From Phreatobacter stygius (GTDB taxonomy: Bacteria > Pseudomonadota > Alphaproteobacteria > Rhizobiales > Phreatobacteraceae), in NCBI RefSeq assembly GCF_005144885.1, contig NZ_CP039690.1:5841001-5905000 (forward strand): a stretch of 64,000 nt of DNA, written 5' to 3'. Below the pieces are notes generated by a model that worked only from the letters and a program-made list of their open reading frames with translations, searched no databases and was not told the origin of the DNA. The translations under genes and the position numbers were made by a program. Below are positions 17,707 to 26,373 of this stretch, piece after piece (the stretch's first letter is position 1; each line of letters begins with the position of its first letter).

Positions 17707-19407
17707 GTGAATTTGATGCTGCGCGCGCTCACAGATCGCTCCTCCGCGAAGTGGCGGGACTTCATGCGCTTTCGCGACCGGCCGACGGCCGCGACTTCCG
17801 CTTCGGACGTTCGGGGCGGCGGCACCCATGGGCCAGCGCCAAGGGTGGGCGGGCCATGGCTCGTCCGCCATGGCGTTTCACTGTTCTGGGGTCTCGTCAC
17901 GCTGCATTGCCTCGTCGCCTTTCTTGCGCCGACCTTTGGCTTCCTCACGCCTCCACGCGACACGGTCGAGGGGTTTCTCTGGGGGCGCAGCCTTCAATGG
18001 GGTTATTCCAAGCATCCGCCGCTGCAGGCCTGGATTCTCGGCCTATCCGAGCAGATGGCGCCGAATGCACCGTGGCTCGCCTATCTCTATGCCCAGCTTT
18101 GCGTTGCGGTGACGCTCTGGGCGGTTCTGAAGCTCGCGATCGAAATTCTGGGCGAGGCCCGCGGTGTGCTCGCCGCCATTTTGACGCTTGCCGGCGTGCA
18201 TTATTACGGTCCCGCGATGGCGACTTTTACGCCGGACACGCTGTCTGCGCCGCTCTGGGCGCTGACCGGGTTGTGGTGGTGGCGCGCGGTCATGCACCGT
18301 CGCCCCCTTGCCTGGTTTGCGCTGGCGGTAACCGTCGCCGCTTCGGTCTACGCGAAATACATTGGCCTTCTGCTTGTCGGCGTCCTCGGCGGGCTGACGC
18401 TGGCAATGCCGGAGGGGCGAAAGGAGCTTCGTCGGAAGGAATTCTGGCTGGCGCTCACCTTCGGGATAGGCCTCGTTTCGCCGCATCTGTGGTGGATGGC
18501 CGACACGGGCTTCTCGTCGCTCTCGCATGCGTTTTCTCACGGGACGAAAGCCGAGAGCATGGCGATGCGCCTGTGGTTCTGCGGCAAGTTCCTGGGCGCC
18601 CAGATCGTCGAACATGCCGGTATTTTTCTCCTCGTCGGCATTTGCCTTGGCTTGGGCAACTGGCGTCCGCGCGCGGAGATCGTTGTTGAAGGCGACGATG
18701 TTCCCGAGCGAGAGCGTTTCGTCATCCTGCTCATGGCCTTCGCCCCGATCACGATTGCCGTTCTGACGAACTTCGCGGTGGGTGGCGAATTCCGCCAGGG
18801 GCGCGGGACAGCGCTCTTCGCGTTCTCCGGCATCGCGGCGATCGGCTTGGCTGGCCCGCTATTGCGTCTCGGACGTTTGCGTCTCGGCGCCGCGCTGATA
18901 GTCGCCATCCTCATCGGTCTGCCGCTCGCGAACGCAGGTCATCACCTGGTGCGGCTTGGAATGGGCGCCGCCCATGTCCCGACGCTCTATCCTGCCGTGC
19001 AATTGGCCGACGCGTTGCAAAACCGCTGGCGGGCAAGGACGTCCATGCCCCTGCGGATCGTCATCGGAGATCGGTGGCACGCCGGAAACATCGCCTTCTA
19101 CGCGGCAGACCAACCCTTGCTCCTGTTCGACGGAAACCCGGTGATTTCCCCGGGACTTGACGCCGACGCAGTCTCCAGGAACGGCGCTCTGGTTGTCTGG
19201 AATGAGGCGGATCCCGAGGCTCTCGATCGGCTGCGGCGGGTCATCCCGGGGCTCGAAGCCGAGGGTGTCGCATCCGCGCGCGGGCCCTTCGGACTCGGTC
19301 GGACGACGGACCTTGCCTATCGCATTATTTTGCCGGGCAAGGATCCATCGGTTGAAGCTCTGGCGCTTCGGCCGGAATTTGATCCGTCGAGCCGGCAATT
19401 GCCGTGA
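17707..19407 (+). CDS. GT39/PMT-like membrane glycosyltransferase
   Basis: This is a 566-residue multi-pass protein of the dolichyl-phosphate-mannosyltransferase/ArnT-like (GT-C) superfamily. After an N-terminal cytosolic stretch and the first helix comes TPPRDTVEGFLWGRSLQWGYSKHPPLQAW (about residues 85-113), with the acidic residue and HPPL motif typical of the first periplasmic loop. About nine further hydrophobic helices and a soluble C-terminal domain (about 420-566) follow. Such enzymes move a sugar from a polyprenyl-phosphate carrier onto lipid A, glycans or proteins in the periplasm. GTG at 17707 has AAGGAA 8 nt upstream; an ATG at 17716 is an alternative. No polysaccharide cluster surrounds it, so the acceptor is unknown. 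Confidence 0.78.
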   Translation: MNLMLRALTDRSSAKWRDFMRFRDRPTAATSASDVRGGGTHGPAPRVGGPWLVRHGVSLFWGLVTLHCLVAFLAPTFGFLTPPRDTVEGFLWGRSLQWGYSKHPPLQAWILGLSEQMAPNAPWLAYLYAQLCVAVTLWAVLKLAIEILGEARGVLAAILTLAGVHYYGPAMATFTPDTLSAPLWALTGLWWWRAVMHRRPLAWFALAVTVAASVYAKYIGLLLVGVLGGLTLAMPEGRKELRRKEFWLALTFGIGLVSPHLWWMADTGFSSLSHAFSHGTKAESMAMRLWFCGKFLGAQIVEHAGIFLLVGICLGLGNWRPRAEIVVEGDDVPERERFVILLMAFAPITIAVLTNFAVGGEFRQGRGTALFAFSGIAAIGLAGPLLRLGRLRLGAALIVAILIGLPLANAGHHLVRLGMGAAHVPTLYPAVQLADALQNRWRARTSMPLRIVIGDRWHAGNIAFYAADQPLLLFDGNPVISPGLDADAVSRNGALVVWNEADPEALDRLRRVIPGLEAEGVASARGPFGLGRTTDLAYRIILPGKDPSVEALALRPEFDPSSRQLP

Positions 19408-19418
19408 CGGACCGCGCG

Positions 19419-19446
19419 TCAACCCTCGCCCGCGCTTGCGTGGGAG
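19419..19446. repeat. Dispersed 28-bp repeat, copy 1
   Basis: The sequence matches 39783-39810 at 25 of 28 positions (core TCAACCCTCGCCCGCG). This copy lacks the other half of the long hairpin present in copy 2. It lies after the GT39-like gene, consistent with a decayed intergenic repeat family. Confidence 0.6.
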
Positions 19447-19478
19447 TCCGTGTTCGCCGGCATCACAGCGTGACGCTT

Positions 19479-19982
19479 CTATCGTGACAGACGGTTCTCA
19501 TCGTCGATCAGAACGAGACGAGCCGGGGCGTCCTTGCCCCATCTCCAAAGCACGAGGTTGAGGTCTTCAGCAGTCGAGCCCGGAGCGTAGCTTCTCACCA
19601 GCAGACCATTGTAGCCGGCGGCGATGAGCCGCCGCGCGAAGGCCTGGGTTCTCGCTTCGCCACTGGCCTTCATCTGGTCGCGCCAAGTGTCGTCCGCGAG
19701 CGCGGCGGCATCCACTCCTTCGGCCGCGAGCGCGGTCTCGTCGCGGCAATCGAAGATGTTCTCGACCTGGGTGTCATAACAGACCAGTGTCGTCGGCTGA
19801 AGGTTGCCGACCTGGTTGGCTTCCCTTAGGGCTGTCATCACCGAAAGCGACGTGTAGAGCGCCGCCGTGCCCTTTGGATTGAAGCGTCCTCCGTAGAGCG
19901 CGGCGCCGCGTCCCGACAGCGGCTCGCGCGCATAGATTGGGTTCAGCGCCCGGTAGAGTTTTCCTTCGTGGCGGAGCGGCAC
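19479..19982 (-). CDS. RES-domain toxin
   Basis: This 167-residue RES protein is the toxin of a RES/Xre type II toxin-antitoxin pair. RES enzymes (for example MbcT) consume NAD+, by phosphorolysis or hydrolysis. Conserved positions are visible: Arg33 in GGRFNPKG, Tyr43 in AALYTSLS, Glu54 in ALREA and a late Ser in VRSYAPGSTAEDLN. It starts with GTG at 19982, only 2 bp after the antitoxin stop codon, giving tight translational coupling and lower expected expression than the antitoxin. The length is typical and nothing appears broken, so it is probably active. Confidence 0.9.
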   Translation of the reverse strand: MPLRHEGKLYRALNPIYAREPLSGRGAALYGGRFNPKGTAALYTSLSVMTALREANQVGNLQPTTLVCYDTQVENIFDCRDETALAAEGVDAAALADDTWRDQMKASGEARTQAFARRLIAAGYNGLLVRSYAPGSTAEDLNLVLWRWGKDAPARLVLIDDENRLSR

Positions 19983-19984
19983 GG

Positions 19985-20335
19985 TCAGGCGTGGACGCCG
20001 GCGTCGACCGCGTCGATATAGTCGAGCACCTCGTCGTTGCGTCCGCTGCGAACGAGCTGCATTGCGGTCTGGCCGGAGAAGCCCGCCAGCGGTTCGGAGC
20101 GATACCAGGCATAGGCCATGAGCGCGGATCCAAAGCGCGGCTCAACCTTGTTGATGACCTCGATCATCTCCCGCAGGCGCCGTTGCGTCCTGTCGGACTG
20201 AACCCGATCCTTGCGCTGGACGGCGTCTTTGCCGAGCCCGGCCGTGCGGGCGATCTCTTCGCTGGTGGTGCGGAGAGCCTCCGCGATCTTGCGCGGGGCG
20301 AAGAGACCATTGTCCGCATACTGGGCGAGGCCCAT
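19985..20335 (-). CDS. Xre/MbcA/ParS-type antitoxin
   Basis: This 116-residue antitoxin is encoded upstream of the RES toxin. The N-terminal half carries a helix-turn-helix (FAPRKIAEALRTTSEEIARTAGL). The C-terminal half is the DUF2384 toxin-binding domain (KVEPRFGSALMAYAWYRSEPLAGFSGQTAMQLVRSGRNDEVLDYI). I chose ATG at 20335, which has GGAG 9 nt upstream, over a TTG three codons earlier. By family analogy it blocks the toxin active site and represses its own promoter at the inverted repeats at 20358-20394. Confidence 0.9.
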   Translation of the reverse strand: MGLAQYADNGLFAPRKIAEALRTTSEEIARTAGLGKDAVQRKDRVQSDRTQRRLREMIEVINKVEPRFGSALMAYAWYRSEPLAGFSGQTAMQLVRSGRNDEVLDYIDAVDAGVHA

Positions 20336-20357
20336 GACTCTCAACTCCGTTCCAAAT

Positions 20358-20394
20358 GCCAGTCATTGTGACGCAATATAGCGTCAGAACTGGC
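20358..20394. promoter_or_regulatory. Nested inverted-repeat operator of the RES/Xre pair
   Basis: Inner arms TGACGC (20369-20374) and GCGTCA (20381-20386) flank AATATA, which read on the minus strand supplies a TATATT -10-like element. Outer arms GCCAGT (20358-20363) and ACTGGC (20389-20394) surround them. The innermost site is 34 bp upstream of the antitoxin ATG, the expected location for autoregulation. Confidence 0.75.
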
Positions 20395-20479
20395 GGATTT
20401 CAATGAGAAGGAAGGGGGACAAGAAGGCCCGCTCGTAAATCGGCCATCTGAGCCCAACAGAATCCGGCGGGTCACGAGA

Positions 20480-21010
<531 letters not shown>

Positions 21011-21057
21011 GTCGCTTCCTGTTCTCACGCGACGCATCCGCAGTTCTGATTGTATTA

Positions 21058-21071
21058 TACAACCGGTTGTA
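21058..21071. promoter_or_regulatory. 14-bp palindromic operator TACAACCGGTTGTA
   Basis: The perfect palindrome lies upstream of the DHFR-like gene. A second partial copy (AACCGGTT at about 21098) lies 33-40 bp away. ACAACCGGTTGT-like sites are typical for TetR-family repressors, normally encoded divergently. Here the divergent side is occupied by IS-related sequence instead. Confidence 0.7.
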
Positions 21072-21105
21072 AAATAGATCTACTGATCTTATCTGGCAAC
21101 CGGTT

Positions 21106-21192
21106 TACCTATGATGCCGCCTAAACCCTGACTTCGGTTCCAGTTGCGGTGCGACTTTGGGAAATTGCGGCGCGCCTTTCGGGCACGCCGCA
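21106..21192. repeat. 87-bp repeat, copy A (IS-terminus-like)
   Basis: It matches 26374-26460 in the same orientation at 74 of 87 positions by hand alignment. It contains about three imperfect 21-23 bp tandem units built on GCGACTTTGGGAAATTGCGG, a layout resembling multi-repeat IS21-type ends. No transposase belonging to it is visible next to it. Confidence 0.68.
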
Positions 21193-21402
21193 ATGTTTGA
21201 AAAGTGGAACTATAGTTTTGCCTCAAACAAGCGGTTCTAAAGGGGCTTTGACCGGAAAGTTTTGCCGCATTGGAAGCAAACTTGAGCCGCAGGGCCCAGA
21301 AGGCGCATCCCGGCGCGCCTGGCAGAAGAAGTAGGCGATGAGCGTGGGTGTTGCCCCGTCCGGAGATATCGCTGACTGTTGTGTATTCAGGCAGAAATGA
21401 GC

Positions 21403-21725
21403 GGTCATGTCCCGTAGCGTGGTGTAGCTGGCGCAAGGCCCCACGATCACCGGCATAGGCCGGGCTGGTCAGGCTGCCACGGCTGGCAGGCCGACACTAG
21501 GATCATCGTTCAGGCCGGCCATGGTTTCCAGGGTCATGTAGCGGGCCCGCTGGACGGCCCATTCATCGTTCTGTTCGAGCAGGATCGCGCCGACGAGCCG
21601 GGCGATGGCGGCCTCGTTGGGGAAGATGCCGACCACCTCGGTCCTGCGCTTGATCTCGCCGTTGACGCGCTCCAACGGATTGGTGCTGTGGAGCTTCGCC
21701 CGATGCTGCGTCGGGAAGGTCATAT
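21403..21725 (-). mobile_element. IS256-family fragment (3' end, inverted)
   Basis: The terminal inverted repeat starts GGTCATGTCCCG at 21403. The sequence is nearly identical to the right end of the complete IS256 at 21849-23213 but in opposite orientation, and it stops abruptly at the IS3 left end. About 1,040 bp of the 5' part is missing. Confidence 0.88.
21469..21725 (-). pseudogene. IS256 transposase C-terminal fragment
   Basis: It encodes the last 84 residues of the transposase (starting [20 protein letters not shown]). It is identical to the C-terminus of the complete copy except Asn for Ser in the GLNDDPSVG segment. The catalytic Glu region is present, but both catalytic Asp residues are lost. 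Confidence 0.88.
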
Positions 21726-21840
21726 TGGCCTGCTGCCGGTTTCACGGACACCGAGTTTGGGTGTCAACTGTGAAGCCGGAGGTGGCCTATGCAACGACGA
21801 AAGTTCAGCCGGGAGTTCAAGCTCGAGGCTGTGAAGCTGA

Positions 21841-21848
21841 TCAAGGAG
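21841..21848. repeat. Target-site duplication of IS256, left copy
   Basis: TCAAGGAG immediately left of the IS256 end is repeated at 23214-23221 immediately right of it. Collapsing one copy restores the orfA reading frame. Confidence 0.92.
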
Positions 21849-23213
21849 GGTCGTGTCCCGACTGGTGGTGTAACTGACGGGTGGTCATCGGCGGTTGCCG
21901 GTTAGGTTTGGGTTGCGACGACCAACCCCGAACCGAGAGATCCACCGATGACCGACGAGATGATGAACCTGCGCGGGCTGCTGGAGAAGAGCCCCGACGC
22001 CGATTTGCTGCGCGAGATGATCGGCTTTGCCGCCGGGCGGCTGATGGAGCTCGAGGTCAGCGGCCTTGCCGGCGCCGGCTTCGGCGAGAAGAGCCCGGAC
22101 CGCCTGGCCCAGCGCAATGGCTATCGCGAGCGGGATTGGGAGACCCGCGCCGGCACGGTCGAGCTGCGCATCCCGAGGCTACGCAAAGGCTCCTACTTTC
22201 CGGGCTTTCTGGAGCCGCGCCGGCTGGCCGAGAAGGCGCTGACCGCGGTGATCCAGGAGGCTTACATCCAGGGCATCTCGACCCGCTCGGTCGATGACCT
22301 GGTCAAGGCGATGGGCATGAGCGGCATCTCGAAGAGCCAAGTCAGCCGGCTCTGCGAGGAAATCGACCAGCGCGTCCATGCCTTCCTCGACCGGCCGATC
22401 GAGGGCGACTGGCCCTATCTGTGGATCGACGCGACCTATGTGAAGGTCCGCCAGGCCGGCCGGATCGTCTCGGTGGCGGTGATCGTGGCGGTCGGTGTAA
22501 GCGGCGACGGTCGGCGCGAGGTGCTGGGCATGGATATCGGCCCCTCCGAGGCAGAGACCTTCTGGACGGCGTTCTTGCGCAAACTGGCCAGACGCGGCCT
22601 GCGCGGCGTAAAACTCGTCGTCTCCGACAGCCACGAAGGCATCAAGGCGGCGGTCTCCAAGGTGCTCACCGCGACCTGGCAGCGCTGCCGCGTGCACTTC
22701 ATGAGGAATGCGCTCGCCCATGCCGGCCGCAGCGGGCGGCGCGTTGTCTCAGCCTTCATCGCCACCGCTTTCGCCCAAGACAATGCAACGGCCGCCAGCC
22801 AGCAATGGCGCCGGGTCGCCGACCAGCTCAGGCCAACGGTGCCGAAACTGGCGGCTCTGATGGATACCGCCGAGACCGACGTGCTGGCCTATATGACCTT
22901 CCCGACGCAACATCGGGCGAAGCTCCACAGCACCAATCCGCTGGAGCGCGTCAACGGCGAGATCAAGCGCAGGACCGAGGTGGTCGGCATCTTCCCCAAC
23001 GAGGCCGCCATCGCCCGGCTCGTCGGCGCGATCCTGCTCGAACAGAACGATGAATGGGCCGTCCAGCGGGCCCGCTACATGACCCTGGAAACCATGGCCG
23101 GCCTGAGCGATGATCCTAGTGTCGGCCTGCCAGCCGTCGCAGCCTGACCAGCCCGGCCTATGCCGGCGATCGTGGGGCCTTGCGCCAGCTACACCACGCT
23201 ACGGGACATGACC
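21849..23213 (+). mobile_element. Complete IS256-family insertion sequence
   Basis: The element is 1,365 bp long with related termini: left GGTCGTGTCCCG and right (reverse complement) GGTCATGTCCCG, continuing with a shared GTGGTGTA segment. It is flanked by 8-bp duplications and contains one intact transposase gene. It sits inside orfA of the IS3 element. A nearly identical inverted fragment lies at 21403-21725. Confidence 0.93.
21948..23147 (+). CDS. IS256-family transposase (Mutator type)
   Basis: This 399-residue DDE transposase is of the Mutator/IS256 family. The catalytic Asp residues are in [13 protein letters not shown] (near residue 163) and [16 protein letters not shown] (near 228), and the catalytic Glu follows in [21 protein letters not shown] (near 340). 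The N-terminal region with [26 protein letters not shown] contacts DNA in this family. The reading frame is intact and full length, so the element may be active. Confidence 0.95.
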   Translation: MTDEMMNLRGLLEKSPDADLLREMIGFAAGRLMELEVSGLAGAGFGEKSPDRLAQRNGYRERDWETRAGTVELRIPRLRKGSYFPGFLEPRRLAEKALTAVIQEAYIQGISTRSVDDLVKAMGMSGISKSQVSRLCEEIDQRVHAFLDRPIEGDWPYLWIDATYVKVRQAGRIVSVAVIVAVGVSGDGRREVLGMDIGPSEAETFWTAFLRKLARRGLRGVKLVVSDSHEGIKAAVSKVLTATWQRCRVHFMRNALAHAGRSGRRVVSAFIATAFAQDNATAASQQWRRVADQLRPTVPKLAALMDTAETDVLAYMTFPTQHRAKLHSTNPLERVNGEIKRRTEVVGIFPNEAAIARLVGAILLEQNDEWAVQRARYMTLETMAGLSDDPSVGLPAVAA

Positions 23214-23221
23214 TCAAGGAG
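23214..23221. repeat. Target-site duplication of IS256, right copy
   Basis: TCAAGGAG, identical to 21841-21848, is the first sequence of the resumed orfA. Confidence 0.92.
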
Positions 23222-23412
23222 CGCGGGGTTGCGGTCGCGCAAGCGGCGCGCGACCTGGATGTGCATGAGAACGTGCTGCGCAAATGGGCCAAGGATTTTG
23301 TGGCCGACCCACAGCAAGCGTTCCCCGGCCAGGGACAGATGAAGCCCGAGCAGTTGGAGATCGAGCGGCTGAGACGCGAGGTTGCCAAGCTCAAGGCCGA
23401 ACGAGATATCCT

Positions 23413-23420
23413 AAAAAAAG
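23413..23420 (+). promoter_or_regulatory. A7G slippery site for IS3 -1 frameshift
   Basis: AAAAAAAG lies about 30 nt before the orfA stop and orfB start. In IS3 elements such runs allow a -1 shift that makes the OrfAB transposase. Both genes are interrupted here, so no full OrfAB can be made from this copy. Confidence 0.72.
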
Positions 23421-24042
23421 CCGCGGCCTACTTCGCGAAGGACTCGATATGAAATTCGGGTTCGTTGCGAAACATCGGGGGATCTGGCCGACGGCATGGT
23501 TGTGTGAGGCGCTCGGGGTCTCGCGTTCTGGCTTCTACGCCTGGCTCACAAGGTCCCCGAGCCAGCGGGCCAAGGACGATGAGGCGATCGGCGCGAAGGT
23601 GCGAGCGAGCTTCGTTGCCAGCGACAGAACCTATGGTGCTCGCCGGGTCTGGCATGACGTTCTCGCCGATGGCGTTTCCTGCGGGCTCCACCGGATCGAA
23701 CGTCTGATGCACGGTCAAGCTCTTCGCGCTCGGCCGCGGCGCCGTGGCCTTCCCCCTGATACGGGGGAGCGGGTCAGCGTCGGCATCGCGTCAAACCTGC
23801 TCGATCGCCAGTTCCAGGCATCGGCGCCGAACCAGAAGTGGGTGGCAGACTTCACCTATGTCTGGACGGCCGAAGGCTGGCTCTACGTGGCCGCGGTTGT
23901 CGACCTCTTCTCGCGGCGGGTGGTTGGCTGGTCCATGAACGCGTCGATGATGGCCCAACTCGTCACCGATGCGCTCATGATGGCGATCTGGCGCCGGGGC
24001 AAGCCCGACGCCCTGCTGCATCATTCCGACCGGGGCAGCCAA

Positions 24043-25499
24043 GGCGGATTCAAACGGTCGTCGCAACACCGATTGTGTTCACTCATGGCAGTAACGCGTC
24101 AAGCGCCTCTGCCGGCGTTTTCCAGCCCAGCGTCTTTCTCGGTCGGGCATTGAGGACCGCTGCCACGGCGGCAATCTCATCGGCGCTGTGGATGCTCAGG
24201 TCGGTGCCTTTCGGGAAGTACTGACGCAGCAGCCCATTGGTGTTCTCGTTGGTGCCGCGCTGCCATGGGCTTTGCGGATCGCAGAAGTAGACCTGGACAC
24301 CCGCATCGATTTTGAGACGATCGTGCTGGGCCATTTCGGCTCCCTGATCCCACGTCAGCGAGCGACGCAGTTCTTCGGGCAAGGTGATGATGGTGCGCGC
24401 GATCGCATCGCGCACGGCCTCAGCTCCGTGTCCCGCGAGCGCTGGCCCGTTCTTCGTGCGAGGAGCTTCGCCGTGCCCCGCGAGGCGGGGCAGATGCAGC
24501 AGCATCGTGAAGCGCGTTGTGCGCTCGACCAGCGTGCCGATCGCCGAGCTGCCAAGACCGAGGATGAGGTCTCCCTCCCAGTGGCCAGGCACCGCTCGAT
24601 CGGCTGCTTCGACGGGGCGTTGACTGATCATGATCTCGGGCGAGACAAAGCCCTTGCCTCGCCTGCGGACGCGCGCCCTTGGCACCCGCAACACGCGTCC
24701 TGTTCGCAAGCAGGCCGTCAGTTCGCGGCGCAGCACCCCCCGGCCCTGAACGAAGAGGGCCTGATAGATGGCTTCGTGGCTGATACGCATCGTCTTGTCG
24801 TCCGGGAAGTCGATCGGCAAGCGCCGGGCAATCTGCTCCGGACTCCAGGCCCTTGCCCATCGCCGATCCTTTCGCGGGCCATGCCGGCGGCCCTTCCACG
24901 GAACGGCAGGACCTGGAACGGAAACGCCGCTCGGAGCCACGACGACGCCGGCAAGTCTCTCCTCCACATAGGTGCGCAAGGTTGTGTTGAGCGCAAGCTT
25001 GGTCGGTTTGGGCCGACGGGCCGATCGATCCGCATGCCACTGGGCAGTCGTCGCCCGATACTCCAACCCGCCGCTGCGCGTGGCTGCGTTGCGCCGCAGT
25101 TCACGGGAGATTGTCGAGGCGGCTCGCCTCAGGCGGCGCCCGATCTCCTGCATGGAATGGCCCTGCACCCTAAGAAGTGCGACCTCTTCACGCTCCACCA
25201 ATGACAGGTAACGACCAGGCGGCTTTGCCGAGGATCTGAACATTGCTGGTGGCATACCGCCCGCCTTTCGGAACCATCTGGTTCCTACAGGCTGCGACAC
25301 TCCGGCTTCGAGAGCAGCATCTTCGCTGCTCAGCCCCGCGGCGATCGCCCGCCAGAATCGAATCTGTTCATCGCGCCCCGCCAAAGGCGGCCGTCCTGGT
25401 GAAGGTAATGGCGCTCGTCCAGACCGTGCCGATCGCCGCTTTCGGATGCTCATCGCAACCTCCAACTTCAGAGTGTTGCGACGACCGTTTGAATCCGCC
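24043..25499 (-). mobile_element. Complete IS30-family insertion sequence
   Basis: This 1,457-bp element has perfect 27-bp terminal inverted repeats (24043-24069 and 25473-25499). They are flanked by a 3-bp duplication CAA (24040-24042 and 25500-25502). The single transposase gene is intact. It is inserted in orfB at the Gln codon of the HSDRGSQ motif. Confidence 0.95.
24083..25453 (-). CDS. IS30-family transposase
   Basis: This 456-residue protein starts MSIRKRRSARSG. A helix-turn-helix region includes RYLSLVEREEVALLRVQGHSMQEIGRRLRRAASTISRELRRN (about residues 105-147). An rve-like catalytic core has VPGHWEGDLILGLG (first Asp), LTWDQGAEMAQH (second Asp) and QRGTNENTNGLLRQYFPKGTDL (Glu). The open frame reads further upstream beyond the element end into IS3 DNA; the start at 25453 keeps the gene inside the IS. 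It is probably functional. Confidence 0.93.
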   Translation of the reverse strand: MSIRKRRSARSGRAPLPSPGRPPLAGRDEQIRFWRAIAAGLSSEDAALEAGVSQPVGTRWFRKAGGMPPAMFRSSAKPPGRYLSLVEREEVALLRVQGHSMQEIGRRLRRAASTISRELRRNAATRSGGLEYRATTAQWHADRSARRPKPTKLALNTTLRTYVEERLAGVVVAPSGVSVPGPAVPWKGRRHGPRKDRRWARAWSPEQIARRLPIDFPDDKTMRISHEAIYQALFVQGRGVLRRELTACLRTGRVLRVPRARVRRRGKGFVSPEIMISQRPVEAADRAVPGHWEGDLILGLGSSAIGTLVERTTRFTMLLHLPRLAGHGEAPRTKNGPALAGHGAEAVRDAIARTIITLPEELRRSLTWDQGAEMAQHDRLKIDAGVQVYFCDPQSPWQRGTNENTNGLLRQYFPKGTDLSIHSADEIAAVAAVLNARPRKTLGWKTPAEALDALLP

Positions 25500-25766
25500 C
25501 AATACACCAGCGCGCCGTTCCAGCGTCTGATGGCCGATAATGGCGTCATCTGTTCGATGAGCCGCTCCGGAAACGTCTGGGATAATGCCGCAATGGAGAG
25601 CTTCTTCTCCTCGCTCAAGACCGAGCGGACGGCTCGCAAGGTCTACCGCACGCGCGATCAGGCCAAGGCTGACGTGTTCGATTACATCGAGCGCTTCTAC
25701 AATCCACGCCGGCGTCATTCGACGCTCGGCTATCTCAGTCCGATGGAGTTCGAAAACCAAGCGAAT

Positions 25767-26186
25767 TTAGCTTAGGAACGTGTCCACGAAACCGGCAGCA
25801 GGCCAGAAATCTGCAATTGCAGGGTCGCCCTTCTGTTCGTTCGCTGAGCGAAGAACGCTTTTGACGATGAGGCCGCCCAAGCTGTGACAAATGAAAGTGA
25901 TTGGTCCTGTTCTGAGTTCGTCACTGTTGAGCAGGACTCGCAAGGCGTGAGCCGCTTCATCAAGGAGCGGCATGGCTGTTCCGAGCCAATTCGTCGGCGG
26001 CGATACATAGCCAAGGGAATAGACCGCTAGACCCGGCACATCCTTTGCCAACCAGAGCGGCCAGAAGGTGGAGTTATCGTGCTTCCTCCGCCAGGTGTCG
26101 TAGGGGTGGCCGCCGAGCCCATGAACGAAGACAACATTGCCGCGCTTATCGCCACTCCAGCCAGCAATCTTGAGAAGGCGCGACAT
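25767..26186 (-). pseudogene. Truncated alpha/beta-hydrolase (lipase/esterase-like) gene
   Basis: From the ATG at 26186 the gene encodes MSRLLKIAGWSGDKRGNVVF, then VFVHGLGGHPYDTW, the oxyanion-hole HGLGG of serine esterases. The nucleophile elbow is ITFICHSLGGLIVKSVL. Native coding stops at 25806 after about 127 residues (ending AIADF). The remaining 12 codons come from the IS3 terminus. The catalytic Asp and His and everything beyond are lost, so it is inactive. Similar PGAP1/DUF676-like hydrolase domains occur as the N-terminal effector of large multidomain proteins, some linked to phage defence or cell signalling. What followed here cannot be known. The closest-looking class is inferred, not proven. 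Confidence 0.75.
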
Positions 26187-26324
26187 GGGCCTTACCCGCA
26201 TTACCCAGGGCTCACTCAGATCTTAGATGTCTTTAGACGCTTTCCGTAAAACTCTTCCGAGTTCCCTCGATAGCGTTAGAGAACCCGTATTCAGGGTGAG
26301 TGTGAGTTCGGTAACAAACAAGAA

Positions 26325-26354
26325 AACCGCCGCTGGCATGAGCCGGCGGCGGTT
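26325..26354. terminator. Strong hairpin, terminator-like
   Basis: AACCGCCGC pairs perfectly with GCGGCGGTT, with extra GGC/GCC pairing inside and an ATGA loop. Read on the minus strand it is followed by TTTTCTTG, a usable T-tract. It lies upstream of the truncated hydrolase gene and downstream of the nrdJ end, and could terminate nrdJ transcripts. It is related to the hairpin at 13551-13582. Confidence 0.6.
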
Positions 26355-26373
26355 CGCATTAACGGTGTCGCGC

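Larger units (their letters stand above)
21789..23452 (+). pseudogene. IS3 orfA, split by IS256
   Basis: The 5' part (21789-21848) encodes MQRRKFSREFKLEAVKLIKE. The 3' part (23214-23452) resumes at LKERGVAVAQAARDLDVHEN. Joined at the duplicated 8 bp they give an ordinary OrfA of about 100 residues: a helix-turn-helix followed by a leucine-zipper-like stretch (EQLEIERLRREVAKLKAERD). Its stop overlaps the orfB ATG, and an A7G slippery run lies just before it. Confidence 0.88.
23449..25775 (+). pseudogene. IS3 orfB integrase-type transposase, split by IS30
   Basis: The 5' part (23449-24042) encodes MKFGFVAKHRGIWPTAWLCE up to HHSDRGSQ. The 3' part (25503-25775) resumes YTSAPFQRLM and ends FENQANLA. 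Joined it gives 288 residues: a HTH_21 region followed by an rve integrase core with the DDE triad in VADFTYVW, HHSDRGSQ and NAAMESFFSSLK. It is inactivated only by the IS30 insertion; both halves are otherwise undamaged. Confidence 0.9.
21726..25805 (+). mobile_element. IS3-family element interrupted by two other ISs
   Basis: Left end TGGCCTGCTGCCGGTTTC begins at 21726. The complementary right end finishes at 25805; the 26-bp ends differ at 2 positions. Removing the IS256 and IS30 insertions with their duplications leaves about 1,247 bp, a normal IS3 length, encoding OrfA and OrfB. No matching target duplication flanks it (TAT left, GAA right), and the left neighbour is a cut IS256 while the right neighbour is a cut hydrolase gene. 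This points to a deletion or recombination at one end after insertion. Confidence 0.88.
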
